Positions 24,749 to 33,492 of a stretch of 64,000 bases of DNA are shown here, piece by piece. Each line of letters starts with the position of its first letter. Position 1 is the first letter of the stretch. Under the pieces are notes generated by a model. It saw only the letters and a program-made list of their open reading frames with translations, was not told the DNA's origin and ran no database searches. Both the position numbers and the translations under genes were made by a program. The DNA comes from Paenibacillus sp. 32352 (GTDB taxonomy: Bacteria > Bacillota > Bacilli > Paenibacillales > NBRC-103111). The DNA lies in NCBI RefSeq assembly GCF_002042965.1, contig NZ_MZNT01000003.1, forward strand, positions 186,001-250,000, read 5' to 3'.

Positions 24749-24765
24749 TACGATAATGTTATCGT
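24749..24765 (+). promoter_or_regulatory. Extended -10 overlapped by a perfect palindrome
   Basis: TGCTACGAT (24746-24754) reads as an extended -10. Overlapping it, ACGATAA and TTATCGT (24750-24756, 24759-24765) form a 7-bp perfect inverted repeat with a 2-nt centre. This is the shape of a repressor operator about 55 bp before the hydrolase start. Confidence 0.4.
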
Positions 24766-24820
24766 TTATGCGAGTGAATAGTACAGCCTTATTCAGCATC
24801 CCAAAAAAGGAGTGATCGAA

Positions 24821-25711
24821 TTGAAGCCAACTTATACGGATCATGCTGCCTTCCGATTAGAAGCGGGGCATTTGCCTGCCGGCGAGCCGCTCAATATTCG
24901 CGGGGACATAAGAGTAAAGCGGGAGGAGGGCTCCGCCAGCGAGGCACCAAAGCCAGTATTGCTAGTCAGTCACGGCTTTAAAGGCTTCAAGGACTGGGGG
25001 TTCTTTCCATATATTGCGGAAAGGTTCGCCGAAGCCGGTTTCTTCGTAGTGACCTACAATTTCTCGTGCAACGGGGTCAATGAAACGGACTTTGACGAGC
25101 TGGACAAATTCGGCGTCAATACATTCTCGCGCGAGCAGCAGGATCTCGATATTGTGCTGAAGGCATTGCTCGGGCGAAAGCTGCCGCTTGCCGAGAAGGC
25201 CGATACGGAGCGCATCTATTTGCTCGGCCACAGCCGCGGAGGCGGCGGGGGAATCGTCTTTGCGGCCGAGCATCCCGAGATTCGGGCTCTTGTCACGTGG
25301 AACGGAAGCGCCTACGCCGATTTATTCGACGAAGCCTTCAAGGCTCGGGTGCTGGAGGATGGAGTCGGCTATGTGACCAATGCGCGCACGAAGCAGGAGA
25401 TGCCGATCCGGGCTGAATTTTATGCCGACCTGGAGGCTAACGGGGAACGGTTTGATATCATTCGCCGTCTGGCGGAGCTCACCATTCCGGTGCTGCAGGT
25501 GCAGGGGGATCAGGACTCGCCGCGTCTGCTTGCGGGTTTTGAAGCGCTTCGTGCAGGAGCCCCCCAGCATAAGCCAACCGTGATCCAAGGCGGGAACCAT
25601 ACGTTCGGCGCGGTGCATCCGTTCGTCTCCACGACCCCTCATCTCGAGGAGGCCATTCAGGCGACGCTTCGATTTTTGCAGGAAGCAGATTCTAAACGAG
25701 TACATAGCTAG
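24821..25711 (+). CDS. Alpha/beta hydrolase
   Basis: About 296 residues from TTG 24821 with AAAAAAGGAG eight bases upstream; GTG 24812 overlaps that site and is less likely. PVLLVSHGFKGFKDWGFFPY begins the fold. The nucleophile elbow is GHSRGGGGG, with Ser as nucleophile. The acid is probably Asp in VQGDQDSP and the base His in GGNHTFG. This resembles dienelactone-hydrolase/prolyl-oligopeptidase-like serine esterases. No signal peptide is present. The substrate is unknown. It appears monocistronic, with a palindromic site at its promoter and a terminator after it. Confidence 0.8.
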   Translation: MKPTYTDHAAFRLEAGHLPAGEPLNIRGDIRVKREEGSASEAPKPVLLVSHGFKGFKDWGFFPYIAERFAEAGFFVVTYNFSCNGVNETDFDELDKFGVNTFSREQQDLDIVLKALLGRKLPLAEKADTERIYLLGHSRGGGGGIVFAAEHPEIRALVTWNGSAYADLFDEAFKARVLEDGVGYVTNARTKQEMPIRAEFYADLEANGERFDIIRRLAELTIPVLQVQGDQDSPRLLAGFEALRAGAPQHKPTVIQGGNHTFGAVHPFVSTTPHLEEAIQATLRFLQEADSKRVHS

Positions 25712-25723
25712 AAAATAACCAGG

Positions 25724-25770
25724 TCCTTCATGGTCATGCATGCTTCATGCCTGACTGTGGAGGATTTTTT
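25724..25770 (+). terminator. Intrinsic terminator after the alpha/beta hydrolase
   Basis: tccttca (25724-25730) pairs with tggagga (25758-25764) with one wobble, interior pairs add to it, and six T follow. The -35 of the next operon starts shortly after. Confidence 0.55.
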
Positions 25771-25784
25771 GTGCCAATCGCCTG

Positions 25785-25845
25785 TTGAAGTGTGTGGTGC
25801 GTCGTGGTACAATACACACATATTGTATGGTGTGTAGCCATACAC
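25785..25845 (+). promoter_or_regulatory. Promoter with overlapping palindromes, GntR operon
   Basis: TTGAAG (25785-25790), 17 nt and TACAAT (25808-25813) form a good SigA promoter. Immediately downstream, over the expected transcription start, lie three overlapping inverted repeats: ACACAC/GTGTGT (25814-25819, 25830-25835), GTATGG/CCATAC (25825-25830, 25838-25843) and GTGTA/TACAC (25832-25836, 25841-25845). They probably form the autoregulatory site of the GntR protein. Confidence 0.6.
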
Positions 25846-25867
25846 TTCTGACATTGGAGTGGAACGA

Positions 25868-26260
25868 ATGGACGATTTTAGATGGAAGCCGGATCAAGTG
25901 CGAATCGACCCGTCGCGTCCTCTGTATGAACAGTTCGTTGAGCAGCTGCGTGCCGATATAGCGCGCGGCGAATTGGCTCCCGGTACCCGTTTGCCGTCTG
26001 TCAGGGAGTTGGCCGCAGGCATTCGTGTCAACCCGACAACGGTAATGAAGACATACCAGGAGCTGGAAAGAGAGCAATTGATCGTAACATACCGCGGTCA
26101 AGGCACTTTCGTTACGAAAGACGAAGCCATCATTCAACAGAGCAAGGAAACGCTCGCTGCTCAAGCCGTACGCAAGCTGCGCGAGGTCGCCGAATCGCTC
26201 AACATGACGGTGGAAGAGCTGCTGTTATTAGGAGGATACAAAGGGGGAACAAGAGAATGA
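25868..26260 (+). CDS. GntR-family repressor, YtrA type
   Basis: 130 residues from ATG 25868, with GGAGTGG upstream; GTG 25859 would add three residues. The winged helix covers about residues 14-80 (RPLYEQFVEQLRADIARGEL, GTRLPSVRELA, VNPTTVMKTYQELER, YRGQGTFV). The short C-terminal tail, without an effector domain, marks the YtrA subfamily, which represses adjacent ABC transporter genes. It overlaps the ATPase gene by 4 nt. Confidence 0.88.
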   Translation: MDDFRWKPDQVRIDPSRPLYEQFVEQLRADIARGELAPGTRLPSVRELAAGIRVNPTTVMKTYQELEREQLIVTYRGQGTFVTKDEAIIQQSKETLAAQAVRKLREVAESLNMTVEELLLLGGYKGGTRE

Positions 26261-26973
26261 TCGCTCAACACAATGATAATGCGCCGGTCATCGAGTGCCG
26301 GCAGGTTAGCGTAACCATAGGGAAAACGAGAGTGCTGCAGGACGCTACGTTTACCCTGGAGAAAGGACGCATAGCCGGTCTGCTCGGTCCTAACGGGGCG
26401 GGTAAATCCACTTTACTGAAGGTTTGCTCAGGAATATTGGAGCCAACAGCAGGAACGGTTGCTGTATTCGGGGAAAAGGCAGGCATAGCGACATTGGGGA
26501 GCATGGCTGTGCTGCCGGATCGGGGCAAACTCCCCGGATGGCTTACGTCCGGTGAGTGGCTCCAGTATGCCGAATCGATTTATCCGGATTGGGACTCCCT
26601 TTACGCCGAACAGCTGACAGAAACATTGAAGCTGGATTTGGCGCTGCGCATTGCTTCCTTGTCCAGGGGAGAGGAAGCTAGATTGCAGCTATTGAGCTGT
26701 CTAGCCCGCAAGTCTCCGCTCATCATGCTGGATGAACCGTTCACCGGCGTCGATATGATATCGCGTGAGCGGATAGCATCTACAGTCGTTGGTGATCTGG
26801 CGGATGGGGAACGAACCTTCCTTATTGCAACACATGATATTCGCGAGATGGAGCAATTATTTGATACACTGATTTTGATTGATCAAGGGACAATCCGGGC
26901 GACAGATGAGGTAGATGCATTAAGAGAGCAGGGACTATCGGTTGAAGCTCGCTATAGGGAAGTGTTCTCATGA
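26257..26973 (+). CDS. ABC transporter ATP-binding protein (YtrB type)
   Basis: 238-residue ATPase. Walker A is GPNGAGKST, the signature is unusual (SLSRGEEARLQLL rather than LSGGQ), and Walker B is LIMLDEPFTGVD. The Q-loop region is shortened. It starts within the GntR stop (ATGA) and overlaps the membrane gene, so the three genes are one operon. Systems of this layout respond to cell-envelope stress in other bacilli; the substrate here is unknown. Confidence 0.87.
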   Translation: MIAQHNDNAPVIECRQVSVTIGKTRVLQDATFTLEKGRIAGLLGPNGAGKSTLLKVCSGILEPTAGTVAVFGEKAGIATLGSMAVLPDRGKLPGWLTSGEWLQYAESIYPDWDSLYAEQLTETLKLDLALRIASLSRGEEARLQLLSCLARKSPLIMLDEPFTGVDMISRERIASTVVGDLADGERTFLIATHDIREMEQLFDTLILIDQGTIRATDEVDALREQGLSVEARYREVFS

Positions 26974-28562
26974 AAATCATCAAGCTGCTTGCCGATATGG
27001 AAACAAGCCGATTCGGCTCTTTTATGCTTGGAACCCGCAGAAGTAACTACAAATGGATCGGTCTCGGTATGCTGGTCCTGCTAGCTGTCAGCATAGTATT
27101 GATGAGAGGCTTTACTACGGTCAATGGCTTGCTGAGCACTGCAGTACTGAATGTTTTCACAGTGATGATCTTTTTTGTCCTGATAGATGGAATCCACCTC
27201 TCCACCAAGCAGGAAAGAGCATGGTGGCTTCTGCTTCCTCATCCCCGTCTGACCCTCGTATTGGGCAAAGCGCTGGCATTATGGCGAATAGGGATGCAGC
27301 TGTTTTTGTATTTTGTGCTGATACGAATGGCACAATATGCCCTTTTATTAGGACTGCATCAAATAGAGGCTGCCGCATGGACTGACGTGCTATTGACCTT
27401 GGGAGCGGGGGCGCTTCTTTTGATTGCAGCCTTGCCGGTGATAGTCAGTCTAGGGATTCTCGTATCGGTATTTCCGTTGTGGTGGGTGCGCAGTCTTGTG
27501 ATCCTGGTGATGATGTATTTATTTACGCCAAGCCTTATATTTACCTTTATGGCGGGGGACACTGGCTTCGCTTCAACTACTCTTACGCCGTTATCTGTTA
27601 GCCGATTTGCCGGCATCGCTTTGTTGATCGGATGGCCCTTTTCCATCCTATGTTTAGGGTTTACCGCGACAGTCGGGATGAGGTATTTGGTGAAAGCAAG
27701 CTCTTGGACCGGCAGTGCTGCCGTTAGACGACATCATGAACGACAGGCAGCCTTGCCAGTAATAAGATCCGGACCGAGCGTTAGCCGGAAAAGCAATCCA
27801 TTTTGGTCGCTAGTTGCTATGGAGAGACGCAGATATCTCTGGTTCGGGCTGCAAAATCACCGTCAAGGAAAAATCATTGCTGGCGTGTTAATGATGGTTA
27901 TTGCCTTCATTGCGTACCAAAACGCCGGGGAAGTGTTTGAATTGGTCTCGTTCTTTTCTTTAGTGTTCATTGGCTTTTATATGTTTACGATCATATATTA
28001 CTTTAATCGGCAAACTGAATTTATGAAAGGGACTGCCTCGTGGTGGGTTGCGATGCCGCATTCACGGCGATTGCTGCTTGGAAGCCGCGCCATGGCTTAT
28101 TTATCCGTTGTGCTGCCTTACTTGGCGGTTCTGCTGCTAAGTACGGTTATCGGCACGGCTGTGCGACAGTGGATAGACCCGATGCCGAAAGAGGAGCTGA
28201 AGGTCGCGCTGAGTTACTTCTCCCACTATGCTTTAGTGTTTATTCCGCTCATCATTTTGTATATTATTGCTTTACAAGGGTTTCCCGCTTTTCTGAAACG
28301 CTCCTGGCAGATGATTTTTACGGCGCCGCTATATGGCGGATACATTCTCAGCTTTCAATTGGCCAATGCTGTTATTATGCCGCATCGACTGGATGGGGCA
28401 ACGTTTCGATCAGGTCCGGCGCCTGATTTTGGTTACCATCTGCTGTTGATTTATGGTGCTGCAGTGCCTTATGCCCTATTCTGCTTTTGGCTTGGCTGCA
28501 AATATATGAACCGGTACGCGTTAGCACGGGATACCATCTGGCTCGGCAAGCTGAATAAATAA
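26970..28562 (+). CDS. ABC transporter membrane protein of the GntR operon
   Basis: 530-residue integral membrane protein with roughly 12 hydrophobic segments arranged in two blocks either side of a polar stretch near residues 240-285 (RRHHERQAALPV, RSGPSVSRKSN). This suggests a fused pair of six-helix permease domains working with the ATPase at 26257. It overlaps that gene by 4 nt (ATGA). I see no family-specific motif and the substrate is not predictable. No clear terminator follows; 28563-28754 shows nothing recognisable. Confidence 0.75.
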   Translation: MKIIKLLADMETSRFGSFMLGTRRSNYKWIGLGMLVLLAVSIVLMRGFTTVNGLLSTAVLNVFTVMIFFVLIDGIHLSTKQERAWWLLLPHPRLTLVLGKALALWRIGMQLFLYFVLIRMAQYALLLGLHQIEAAAWTDVLLTLGAGALLLIAALPVIVSLGILVSVFPLWWVRSLVILVMMYLFTPSLIFTFMAGDTGFASTTLTPLSVSRFAGIALLIGWPFSILCLGFTATVGMRYLVKASSWTGSAAVRRHHERQAALPVIRSGPSVSRKSNPFWSLVAMERRRYLWFGLQNHRQGKIIAGVLMMVIAFIAYQNAGEVFELVSFFSLVFIGFYMFTIIYYFNRQTEFMKGTASWWVAMPHSRRLLLGSRAMAYLSVVLPYLAVLLLSTVIGTAVRQWIDPMPKEELKVALSYFSHYALVFIPLIILYIIALQGFPAFLKRSWQMIFTAPLYGGYILSFQLANAVIMPHRLDGATFRSGPAPDFGYHLLLIYGAAVPYALFCFWLGCKYMNRYALARDTIWLGKLNK

Positions 28563-28754
28563 CTAAGACAAGCCGACAGCCTTCCACTAAATGACAATAC
28601 CTGCCAATAACCTGCATGAGATGAAGGGGATATTGGACATCCTAGCCTTAGGTCCAGGGAATTCCCAGCCTGCGGACTATTGAGACGCAAATCCATTATC
28701 TGTAATCTATAGATAAAAGATGACGAGACCATGAAGCAGGGAGTTGCTCAATAG

Positions 28755-29348
28755 ATGATCAATATTGGAACGATGGTGCAGGAAAAATTCCTTTTTCTTA
28801 ATAAATTTATTCAATCCCCTAAAGATGTGGGGAGTATTACCCCCAGCTCGAAATATTTGGCCAGAGCCATGACGCGAAGCATTCCTTGGGATGGAATAGA
28901 AGCTGCCGCAGAATTGGGAGCAGGGACCGGTGCGATTACCGAATCTATGAAACAAGTTGCAGGGAAGCATACAAGAATCCTTTTATTTGAAAAGGATACC
29001 GCGCTCAGAAGCCAGCTGGCCGAAAAATACACGGACATGGCCTGTTATCCGGATGCCTGTCAGATCCGCAAAGCGATGAGCAAGGAAGGAATCGAATCGT
29101 TAGACCTGATATTGAGCGGACTGCCTTTCTTTAATTTCCCGCAGCCGATCCGCGATGCCATCCTGCAGGAAGTATTGCTGTCGCTGAAGCCGGGCGGATG
29201 GTTCGTGGCCTTCCAGTATTCGCTGCAGATGAAGCAGCAATTAAGCCGCTATTTTGAAGTAGAAAGCATTCGATTCGTCCCTCTGAACCTGCCGCCTGCT
29301 TTTGTTTATGTTTGCCGCAAGAGAGGTGCCGGGGAAGATGAGCTATGA
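28755..29348 (+). CDS. SAM-dependent methyltransferase (phospholipid N-methyltransferase-like)
   Basis: 197 residues. FIQSPKDVGSITPSSKYLARAM at the N-terminus and the SAM-binding motif AAELGAGTGAITESM are typical of the PmtA/rRNA-adenine-dimethylase-like group. LILSGLPFFNFP is the motif IV equivalent. These enzymes methylate phosphatidylethanolamine or similar substrates, but the substrate here is not proven. ATG 28773 is an alternative start. The gene overlaps the DedA gene by 11 nt, consistent with a joint membrane-lipid role. Confidence 0.7.
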   Translation: MINIGTMVQEKFLFLNKFIQSPKDVGSITPSSKYLARAMTRSIPWDGIEAAAELGAGTGAITESMKQVAGKHTRILLFEKDTALRSQLAEKYTDMACYPDACQIRKAMSKEGIESLDLILSGLPFFNFPQPIRDAILQEVLLSLKPGGWFVAFQYSLQMKQQLSRYFEVESIRFVPLNLPPAFVYVCRKRGAGEDEL

Positions 29349-29952
29349 TACGTTAATCAGCATGATCGGCGACTACGGCTATGCGGCATTATTTTTTGCC
29401 TTGTGGCTCGGTATCGTGGGAATGCCGATTCCCGACGAAGTGATCGTAATGACCGGTGGAGCGGCTGCCGCAAGCGGGCTGCTGCATGAGATTCCGGCTT
29501 TCTTGTTAACGTATCTCGGCGTTATCTCGGGCCTGTCCTTAGGCTATTTTCTGGGCCGCTTTATGGGGACAAGGGTCATTGAAAAATGGAAGCATCAGAA
29601 GAAGATGGAGAGGTACTTGTCCATGTCGGAGAAGCTGGTGGAGAAATACGGCCCCTATGCTCTAGTAGTAAGCTACTTTTTCCCGGTTGTCAGACATGTT
29701 ACCCCCTATATCGTCGGGATCAATAAGATGGGCTTCCGAAAGTATGCGCTGCTGTCCTACTCCACAGGCTTTGTGTGGACATTGATTTTTTTCGCCGCAG
29801 GCAAAATGGCTGGAAATCACGTTGAGCAGGTTGGGCTGCTGATTCACAGCTACGGACTCAAGCTGTTATGGATTCCGATTGCAGCGGCGGGGATCTGGAT
29901 GGTCTATAAAATAACCCGGGGGAAGCGTTCGAACTTGGATGCCGGGAACTAG
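29338..29952 (+). CDS. DedA-family membrane protein
   Basis: 204 residues from ATG 29338 (GGGGAAG upstream); a longer frame from 29302 runs inside the methyltransferase gene. YAALFFALWLGIVGMPIPDE, LTYLGVISGLSLGYFLGRF, KYGPYALVVSYFFPVVRHVTPYIVGI and RKYALLSYSTGFVW are the hallmarks of the DedA/SNARE-associated family, with the conserved Glu and the FxPxxR-like segment. Members act as lipid flippases, for example of undecaprenyl phosphate, and support envelope homeostasis. Confidence 0.87.
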   Translation: MSYDTLISMIGDYGYAALFFALWLGIVGMPIPDEVIVMTGGAAAASGLLHEIPAFLLTYLGVISGLSLGYFLGRFMGTRVIEKWKHQKKMERYLSMSEKLVEKYGPYALVVSYFFPVVRHVTPYIVGINKMGFRKYALLSYSTGFVWTLIFFAAGKMAGNHVEQVGLLIHSYGLKLLWIPIAAAGIWMVYKITRGKRSNLDAGN

Positions 29953-30026
29953 TCGGCAAAATAGGAAGGGGCAGAATGCGGATCTAATGCAGCTGCTCTC
30001 TTTTGAGTTCGGTGGTAAAAAAAGGG

Positions 30027-30055
30027 TTGACATCTGACGGCAATGGATTTAGTAT
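30027..30055 (+). promoter_or_regulatory. SigA-type promoter of the amidohydrolase-transporter II operon
   Basis: TTGACA (30027-30032), a 17-nt spacer and TAGTAT (30050-30055). Transcription would start near 30062 and read through the hairpin at 30120. Confidence 0.6.
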
Positions 30056-30119
30056 ACAAATAACCATTAAAACCAACTAAGTATATAGGAATAATAAAAG
30101 TATCATTCGCCGGACGGCC

Positions 30120-30167
30120 GGAGATGAGGTGCTCTTTGAGAGAAGAGCTGCAGCATCTCCTTTTTTT
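30120..30167 (+). terminator. Leader terminator (possible attenuator) before the amidohydrolase gene
   Basis: ggagatg (30120-30126) pairs with catctcc (30154-30160), with an inner gctctt/aagagc stem and seven T. It lies downstream of a good promoter and only 14 nt upstream of the ribosome-binding site, so it may regulate the operon by attenuation. It may instead simply end the DedA transcript. Confidence 0.7.
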
Positions 30168-30192
30168 ATGTTCTAGGTAAAGGAGGATGGAT

Positions 30193-31116
30193 ATGTTCAC
30201 TAACGGATTCAAGGTGTTTGACATTCATGCGCATCTGCCCTATCCGCTGCCGTTTCTGAAGCGCAGCGAGATTATTAACGAGCATAACGCCAAGCGGTCG
30301 GAGCGAATGCGGCTGACGTGGGACTTTCCCCGCAGGGACCAGGAGGAGGAGAGGGAGGCAGGCAAGCCTGTCATTGAGCGTTGGAAGGAGGAGCTCGAAA
30401 AGTATGACATCGGGGGCATCAACTTCTTGACCGCATGGAATAACGATAATTTGGCGGAGCAGATTCGGGTCAGTCCCGACCGGTTTACCGGCTTCGCCCA
30501 CCATTCCATTGAACAGCCGGATGCGGCCGAGGAGCTGAAGAGAGCGGTCGATGAGCTGGGACTTAGAGGCTACAAGCTGTTCGGCCCACTGGTGCAAATC
30601 GCCTTCGACTCAGCCTCCTTGACACCGGTTTGGACCTTCGCAGCGGAGAGAAGGCTGCCCGTGCTGATTCATTTCGGTATCCTGGGCCATACGGGCGGCA
30701 TTGTGCATCACCCTAATATCAGCCCGCTATCGATCTTTAATGTAGCCCGGGAATATCCGGAGATTCCGTTCATCATTCCGCATTTCGGCGCCGGCTATTT
30801 CCAGGAGCTGCTGCATTTGTGCTGGAGCTGTCCGAACATTTACATCGATACTTCAGGCTCCAATCAATGGATGCGCTGGACCCCATATGAGCTAACCCTG
30901 GAGACGCTCTTTCGTAAGACCTATGAGCTGATCGGACCTGAGCGGATCATCTACGGTTCGGATTCCAGCAGCTTTCCAAGAGGCTATGTATACCGCTATT
31001 TACAGGATCAGGTCCGGGTTTGCCGGGAATTGAACTGGAGCGAGCGGGATATCGAGAACGTGTTCGGCAACAATGCGAGGCGATTGCTGAATGTTCCAAC
31101 GAAGCTAACCGAATAG
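30193..31116 (+). CDS. Amidohydrolase-family metal-dependent hydrolase
   Basis: 307-residue TIM-barrel protein. Metal ligands are visible: HAH in FDIHAHLP near the N-terminus, His in VLIHFGI, His in IIPHFGAG and Asp in IIYGSDSSS. This is the amidohydrolase-2 type, which includes hydrolases and decarboxylases. ATG 30193 is chosen because AGGAGG is six bases upstream, while ATG 30187 touches it. It leads an operon with a complete binding protein and two permeases, so it probably processes the imported compound. The substrate is unknown. Confidence 0.78.
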   Translation: MFTNGFKVFDIHAHLPYPLPFLKRSEIINEHNAKRSERMRLTWDFPRRDQEEEREAGKPVIERWKEELEKYDIGGINFLTAWNNDNLAEQIRVSPDRFTGFAHHSIEQPDAAEELKRAVDELGLRGYKLFGPLVQIAFDSASLTPVWTFAAERRLPVLIHFGILGHTGGIVHHPNISPLSIFNVAREYPEIPFIIPHFGAGYFQELLHLCWSCPNIYIDTSGSNQWMRWTPYELTLETLFRKTYELIGPERIIYGSDSSSFPRGYVYRYLQDQVRVCRELNWSERDIENVFGNNARRLLNVPTKLTE

Positions 31117-31134
31117 GAGAGAGGAAGAAAGAGC

Positions 31135-32520
31135 ATGAAGAGAAGAAGGAACAGCCAATCCATAGACAGGATGAGAGCCGCTTTGCTGCTATCCGGCTTA
31201 CTTATCGCTTTATCCGGCTGCTCGGGAGGGGCGGCCCAGCATGCTTCCGGGAAAGGAGACACACCCAAGGACCAAGAAGCAGCCAAATCGTCCGCCGATG
31301 CCGCTCAGGCCAAGGACGAGAAAGTGACCATCGAATATTGGCAGTATCAGTACCCTGCCAAGGTCGATTTGATAAATGCACTCATCGAGGACTTTCAGAA
31401 GAAGCATCCTAACATCACGGTAAAGCAAACCAATTTTCCCTATGACCAATATAACGAGAAGGTGGCGGCGCTTGTTCCCGCGGGAAAAGGACCCGATGTC
31501 ATCAACCTGTACTACGGCTGGCTGCCCAAATATGTCTCCTCAGGGTACTTGCAGCCGCTGCCGGACAGCGCCTTTTCGGAGGCGGCCTTTAAGCAGGAGT
31601 TTTTTCCCTTCGTGGATACCGCCAAGCTGAACGGCAAATATTACGCCATTCCGACGGCTGTCCGTACCCTCGCGCTTTTTTATAACAAGGAGCTGTTCAC
31701 CAAGGCCGGGCTGGATCCCGCCAAACCGCCGGCAACATGGGATGAGCTGGTGGATTACGCCAAGAAGCTGACCCAGAAGGACAAGAACGGCCAATACGTC
31801 GTCGAGGGGCTGGCTTGGCAGCCGAACGCGCAGCTGCACCATTGGTACCGGGATGCGCTGGTGTATCAGGCGGGGGGCAAAGACATCAGTGACGATAGGC
31901 GCAAAATTTTGTGGAACCAATCCCCGGCAGGGCTTGAGGCCTTCAAATATTTGATAGATTTGTCGCTTGTACATAAGGTGGGCACGAACAATTTTTATAA
32001 TGATGACATTACGGCCTTCAAGGGCGGTCATGCGGCGATGAATATCGACGGTTCGTTCCAGCTCGGCGGCTTGAAAAAGGATGTGCCGGATTTGCCGTAC
32101 GCGATCGCCCCGCTGCCTGCATATAAGGAGAAAGCGACGCAGGTATCGTTCTGGGCCAATGCCATTACGAAAAACGTGCAGGGCAAAAAGCTTGAAGCCG
32201 CCGCGGAGTGGCTGAAATATTTGACAAGCAAGGAAGTGCAGGAGCAATGGGTGGAGAAGGTCGGGGAGCTCCCGGCCAAGAAGGAGGTCGCTTTGCAGGA
32301 GAAATATGCCAAGGATGAGAAGCTGGGGCCGTTCATTCAACAGCTTGGCGTGGCACATGCCCATTTCTTCGTTGATGAGAAGCTGGAGCGGGACTACTTC
32401 ACAGAGGCGGTCGATCAGGTCGTGCTGAACAAGGTGCCTTACGAGAAAGCTTTCGAGGAGCTTGTATCGAAGACCCAGAAGCTGTATGACGACTATTGGG
32501 CGAAGCAGGATAAGAAATGA
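31135..32520 (+). CDS. Sugar-binding lipoprotein of ABC transporter II
   Basis: 461 residues. A basic start and hydrophobic stretch lead to the lipobox ALSGC, followed by a Gly/Ser/Lys-rich linker. Family 1 binding-protein features include VTIEYWQYQYPAK, KKHPNITVKQTNFPYDQYNEK, GPDVINLYYGWLPKY and YAIPTAVRTLALFYNKELF. It follows the amidohydrolase gene by 18 nt and is coupled to the first permease. The ligand is unknown; many aromatic residues in the cleft region suit a sugar. Confidence 0.87.
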   Translation: MKRRRNSQSIDRMRAALLLSGLLIALSGCSGGAAQHASGKGDTPKDQEAAKSSADAAQAKDEKVTIEYWQYQYPAKVDLINALIEDFQKKHPNITVKQTNFPYDQYNEKVAALVPAGKGPDVINLYYGWLPKYVSSGYLQPLPDSAFSEAAFKQEFFPFVDTAKLNGKYYAIPTAVRTLALFYNKELFTKAGLDPAKPPATWDELVDYAKKLTQKDKNGQYVVEGLAWQPNAQLHHWYRDALVYQAGGKDISDDRRKILWNQSPAGLEAFKYLIDLSLVHKVGTNNFYNDDITAFKGGHAAMNIDGSFQLGGLKKDVPDLPYAIAPLPAYKEKATQVSFWANAITKNVQGKKLEAAAEWLKYLTSKEVQEQWVEKVGELPAKKEVALQEKYAKDEKLGPFIQQLGVAHAHFFVDEKLERDYFTEAVDQVVLNKVPYEKAFEELVSKTQKLYDDYWAKQDKK

Positions 32521-32543
32521 GGCGGGAGTCAGGGGGAGCGTCT

Positions 32544-33473
32544 ATGGAACAAGTAAATAAGCTTGCACTCCGTAAAAAGCCAATTTCCTTTAAAAGCGGG
32601 CTCAGCTATAAAAAGCAGCGCTATCTGTTTATTTACAGCTGCCTTCTGCTGCCCCTTCTTTTTTTTGTCATCGTACGTATTCTGCCTATTGCCTATGCAT
32701 TCAACATTGGCTTCCGGGAGTGGGATTTATTGTCGGAGGAGAAGCCCTTCGTCGGATTCGACAACTATATAGCGCTCTTTCAGGATACGAAGTTCATCAG
32801 GTCGCTCGGCAATACGTTCGTATATGTTCTGATCGGCGTGCCGGGGCAGTTGATCGCCGGTTTGGCGGTTGCGCTCCTTCTTCATAAGCTCCATGTATCC
32901 AGAGGCTTGTACCGGACCCTTTACTTTATCCCTTATATCACCAGTGTAGTGGCGGTAAGCTGGGTGTTTCGCTGGATTTTTATGAAAAATGGAGTTATCA
33001 ATGCGCTGCTGCTGAAGCTGGGTCTCGAGCCGCAGCTATTCCTGGGCTCTCCGTCTCAAGCGATCTTTATTGTTATTGCCGCAATGATATGGCAGAGCAT
33101 CGGGTTTCAGATGATCGTCTTTTTGAGCGGGCTGGAGAATATCCCGACCTTGTATTACGATGCAGCTTCCATCGACGGAGCGAACCGCTGGCAAAGGTTT
33201 CGTTATATTACCTTACCGCTGCTCAACCCGGTTCTAGTGTTCTCCGTCATTATTGCCAGCATCAGCTATCTGCAATCGTTCACCCAGGTGTTGAATATGA
33301 CCTTGGGAGGTCCGCTGAACTCGACGGTTTCCCTGGTATTGTATATCTACGATATGGCCTTTAAGCATTTCAATATGGGAGAGGCGGCTGCGGCGACCGT
33401 GGTGCTGTTTGTCATTATTTTATTGCTGTCTCTGCTGCAGATGAAGATATTAAGCAGCAAAACAGAGTATTAG
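32544..33473 (+). CDS. Sugar ABC permease (MalF type), transporter II
   Basis: 309 residues from ATG 32544 with CAGGGGGAG upstream; ATG 32517 overlaps the previous stop and has no site. Six membrane segments begin with YLFIYSCLLLPLLFFVIV. The EAA loop is YYDAASIDGANRWQRFRY followed by ITLPLLNPVL. It pairs with the following permease and, like transporter I, has no ATPase gene beside it. Confidence 0.86.
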   Translation: MEQVNKLALRKKPISFKSGLSYKKQRYLFIYSCLLLPLLFFVIVRILPIAYAFNIGFREWDLLSEEKPFVGFDNYIALFQDTKFIRSLGNTFVYVLIGVPGQLIAGLAVALLLHKLHVSRGLYRTLYFIPYITSVVAVSWVFRWIFMKNGVINALLLKLGLEPQLFLGSPSQAIFIVIAAMIWQSIGFQMIVFLSGLENIPTLYYDAASIDGANRWQRFRYITLPLLNPVLVFSVIIASISYLQSFTQVLNMTLGGPLNSTVSLVLYIYDMAFKHFNMGEAAAATVVLFVIILLLSLLQMKILSSKTEY

Positions 33474-33492
33474 GCCCTAGGGGGTGAAGGCA

